A stretch of 32,974 nt of DNA from Ralstonia pickettii (GTDB lineage: Bacteria > Pseudomonadota > Gammaproteobacteria > Burkholderiales > Burkholderiaceae): assembly GCF_001699815.1 (NCBI RefSeq), contig NZ_MCGB01000095.1:1-32974 (forward strand), given 5' to 3'. How positions within the stretch are numbered: the first letter of the stretch is position 1; every line of letters begins with the position of its first letter. Shown here piece after piece: positions 32,140 to 32,974 of the stretch. Position numbers and translations under genes: made by a program. The notes below the pieces were generated by a model. The model did no database searches. It was not told where the DNA came from and worked only from the letters and a program-made list of their open reading frames with translations.

Positions 32140-32847
32140 ATGGTCGAACTGCGTAGCCGGCTCACCGCCGAAGCCCTGGGTACAGCATTGCTGCTGGCCA
32201 TCGTGATCGGCTCCGGGATCATGGCCGAGCGCCTGGCGGGCGGAAACGTCGCCATCGCGTTGCTCGCCAACACAGCCGCCACGGTGGGCGGCCTCTACGT
32301 CCTGATCGAAGCCTTGGGGCCCGTCAGCGGCGCGCACTTCAATCCGGTGGTCAGCGCGGTCATGGCGGCCCGTGGCGAGCTGCCCGGCGCTGCCCTGCTG
32401 CCGTACATCGTTGCGCAAATGACGGGCGCGGTGCTGGGCGCATGGCTCGCGCACGCCATGTTCGACATGAGCCTCCTGCAGTTGTCCACCAAGGTGCGCA
32501 GCGGCACGGGGCAGTGGATTGCCGAGGCGGTGGCTACCGCCGGCCTGCTGCTGGTTATCCTGCGGGCGCCCAACGGGCGGGCCGCGTCGATGGTGGCGGC
32601 GTACATCGGCGCGGCGTACTGGTTCACGGCGTCGACGTCGTTCGCCAACCCGGCGGCCGCGTTCGGGCGCATGTTCAGCAACAGCTTTGCCGGCATCGCG
32701 CCTGGCAGCGTGCCGGGGTTTGTGCTGGCCGAATGCGCGGGCGCCGGGCTCGGTATGCTGCTGCATCGCGTGCTTGAGCCCCGCTTTGCCGCAAGCGGCC
32801 ATCCCAACGTCATCGAATCGTCGGGCGAGCATCCGCCGCGGCCGTAA
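32140..32847 (+). CDS. aqpS: Aquaporin/glycerol-facilitator family channel, AqpS-like
   Basis: A 235-residue MIP channel with six membrane segments and two pore loops: first loop HFNPVVS (Asn68-Pro-Val) and second loop FANPAAAFGR (Asn170-Pro-Ala). In ordinary aquaporins the second motif is followed by a conserved selectivity-filter arginine; here that position is Ala173, which would widen the pore. In Sinorhizobium meliloti, AqpS in an ars operon releases arsenite made by ArsC. Position as the fourth gene after arsC (5 bp) supports that role here. No arsB or acr3 pump gene lies in the visible operon. Confidence 0.88.
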   Translation: MVELRSRLTAEALGTALLLAIVIGSGIMAERLAGGNVAIALLANTAATVGGLYVLIEALGPVSGAHFNPVVSAVMAARGELPGAALLPYIVAQMTGAVLGAWLAHAMFDMSLLQLSTKVRSGTGQWIAEAVATAGLLLVILRAPNGRAASMVAAYIGAAYWFTASTSFANPAAAFGRMFSNSFAGIAPGSVPGFVLAECAGAGLGMLLHRVLEPRFAASGHPNVIESSGEHPPRP

Positions 32848-32891
32848 CGCTTGAGGGTGCCGGCGCCCACTTCCCCCTCTCCATCACGCTT

Positions 32892-32907
32892 GCGCCACGC
32901 GTGGCGC
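32892..32907. repeat. 16-bp perfect palindrome after aqpS
   Basis: GCGCCACGCGTGGCGC is a perfect 16-bp palindrome 45 bp after the aqpS stop. It could be an operator or a hairpin at the end of the operon. No T tract follows. The remaining 127 bp to the window end hold no gene that I can support. Confidence 0.4.
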
Positions 32908-32974
32908 GTACTACTCTTGACGAGGCCCTGCGTCGCGCGTTTCCTGCGGTGTACGGCCCGATCTGCAGGCTGCT

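Noticed and set aside
32848-32974. Open frames running off the right edge on both strands
   Set aside because: Too short and without recognisable motif or ribosome site to support a partial gene.
1-32974. tRNA, rRNA, CRISPR arrays and riboswitches
   Set aside because: Reading both strands I found no cloverleaf-like gene, no rRNA segment, no regularly spaced repeats and no recognisable riboswitch core.

Overview
The window reads as chromosomal DNA of a GC-rich betaproteobacterium of the Burkholderiaceae, most likely Ralstonia or a close relative. This rests on the protein sequences themselves (PhhA/PhhB, MinCDE, a DUF3717 protein, PPK2, RlmJ, HU) and on uniformly GC-rich codon use. I had no database, so the genus is an inference. 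About 31 protein genes are supported, densely packed and on both strands. I see no rRNA or tRNA gene, no transposase, no integrase and no CRISPR array.

Layout. 1-1630: a cut ornithine-cyclodeaminase-family gene behind a YhhN membrane protein. 1723-3648: an Lrp/AsnC regulator divergent from phhA and phhB (phenylalanine to tyrosine, with pterin recycling). 3667-6375: a DUF3717 protein divergent from an OmpR-type regulator and its kinase. 6392-6931: a SET-domain protein. 6932-7565: a long intergenic region with DnaA boxes and a DnaA-trio-like run. 7566-8936: HU and a DUF2272 lipoprotein. 9049-10855: a class II aldolase and a ketopantoate-reductase-like gene. 10869-13740: a Sel1-repeat protein and a CpdB-like nucleotidase. 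14082-16011: minCDE. 16019-18807: an HTH-citrate synthase fusion divergent from an oddly ordered family III CoA-transferase. 18868-20768: rlmJ and ppk2. 20998-24796: acylphosphatase divergent from a NitT/TauT-type ABC transporter. 24988-27079: an alginate-lyase-like and a dienelactone-hydrolase-like exported protein. 27134-29295: chrB-chrA chromate resistance. 29318-30314: two small proteins. 30315-30799: a second DnaA-box/trio region. 30800-32847: an arsenic operon, arsR-arsI-arsC-aqpS.

The most striking signal is not a gene. Two intergenic regions 23.3 kb apart (7042-7312 and 30335-30602) share one layout. Each has two reverse-oriented DnaA boxes 22 bp apart, then a degenerate forward box, then two forward boxes 13 bp apart, then a 5-nt spacer and four CTA triplets entering an AT-rich stretch. 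A block of 38 nt is identical between them, and the box-to-box distances agree to within 1 bp over about 220 bp even though the DNA between has largely diverged. This is the layout of a bacterial replication-origin unwinding module, yet neither copy lies next to dnaA in this window.

Functionally the right side is a metal-stress cluster (chromate efflux; arsenate reduction, organoarsenical C-As bond cleavage and arsenite release through an aquaglyceroporin-like channel). The rest is ordinary housekeeping and accessory metabolism.
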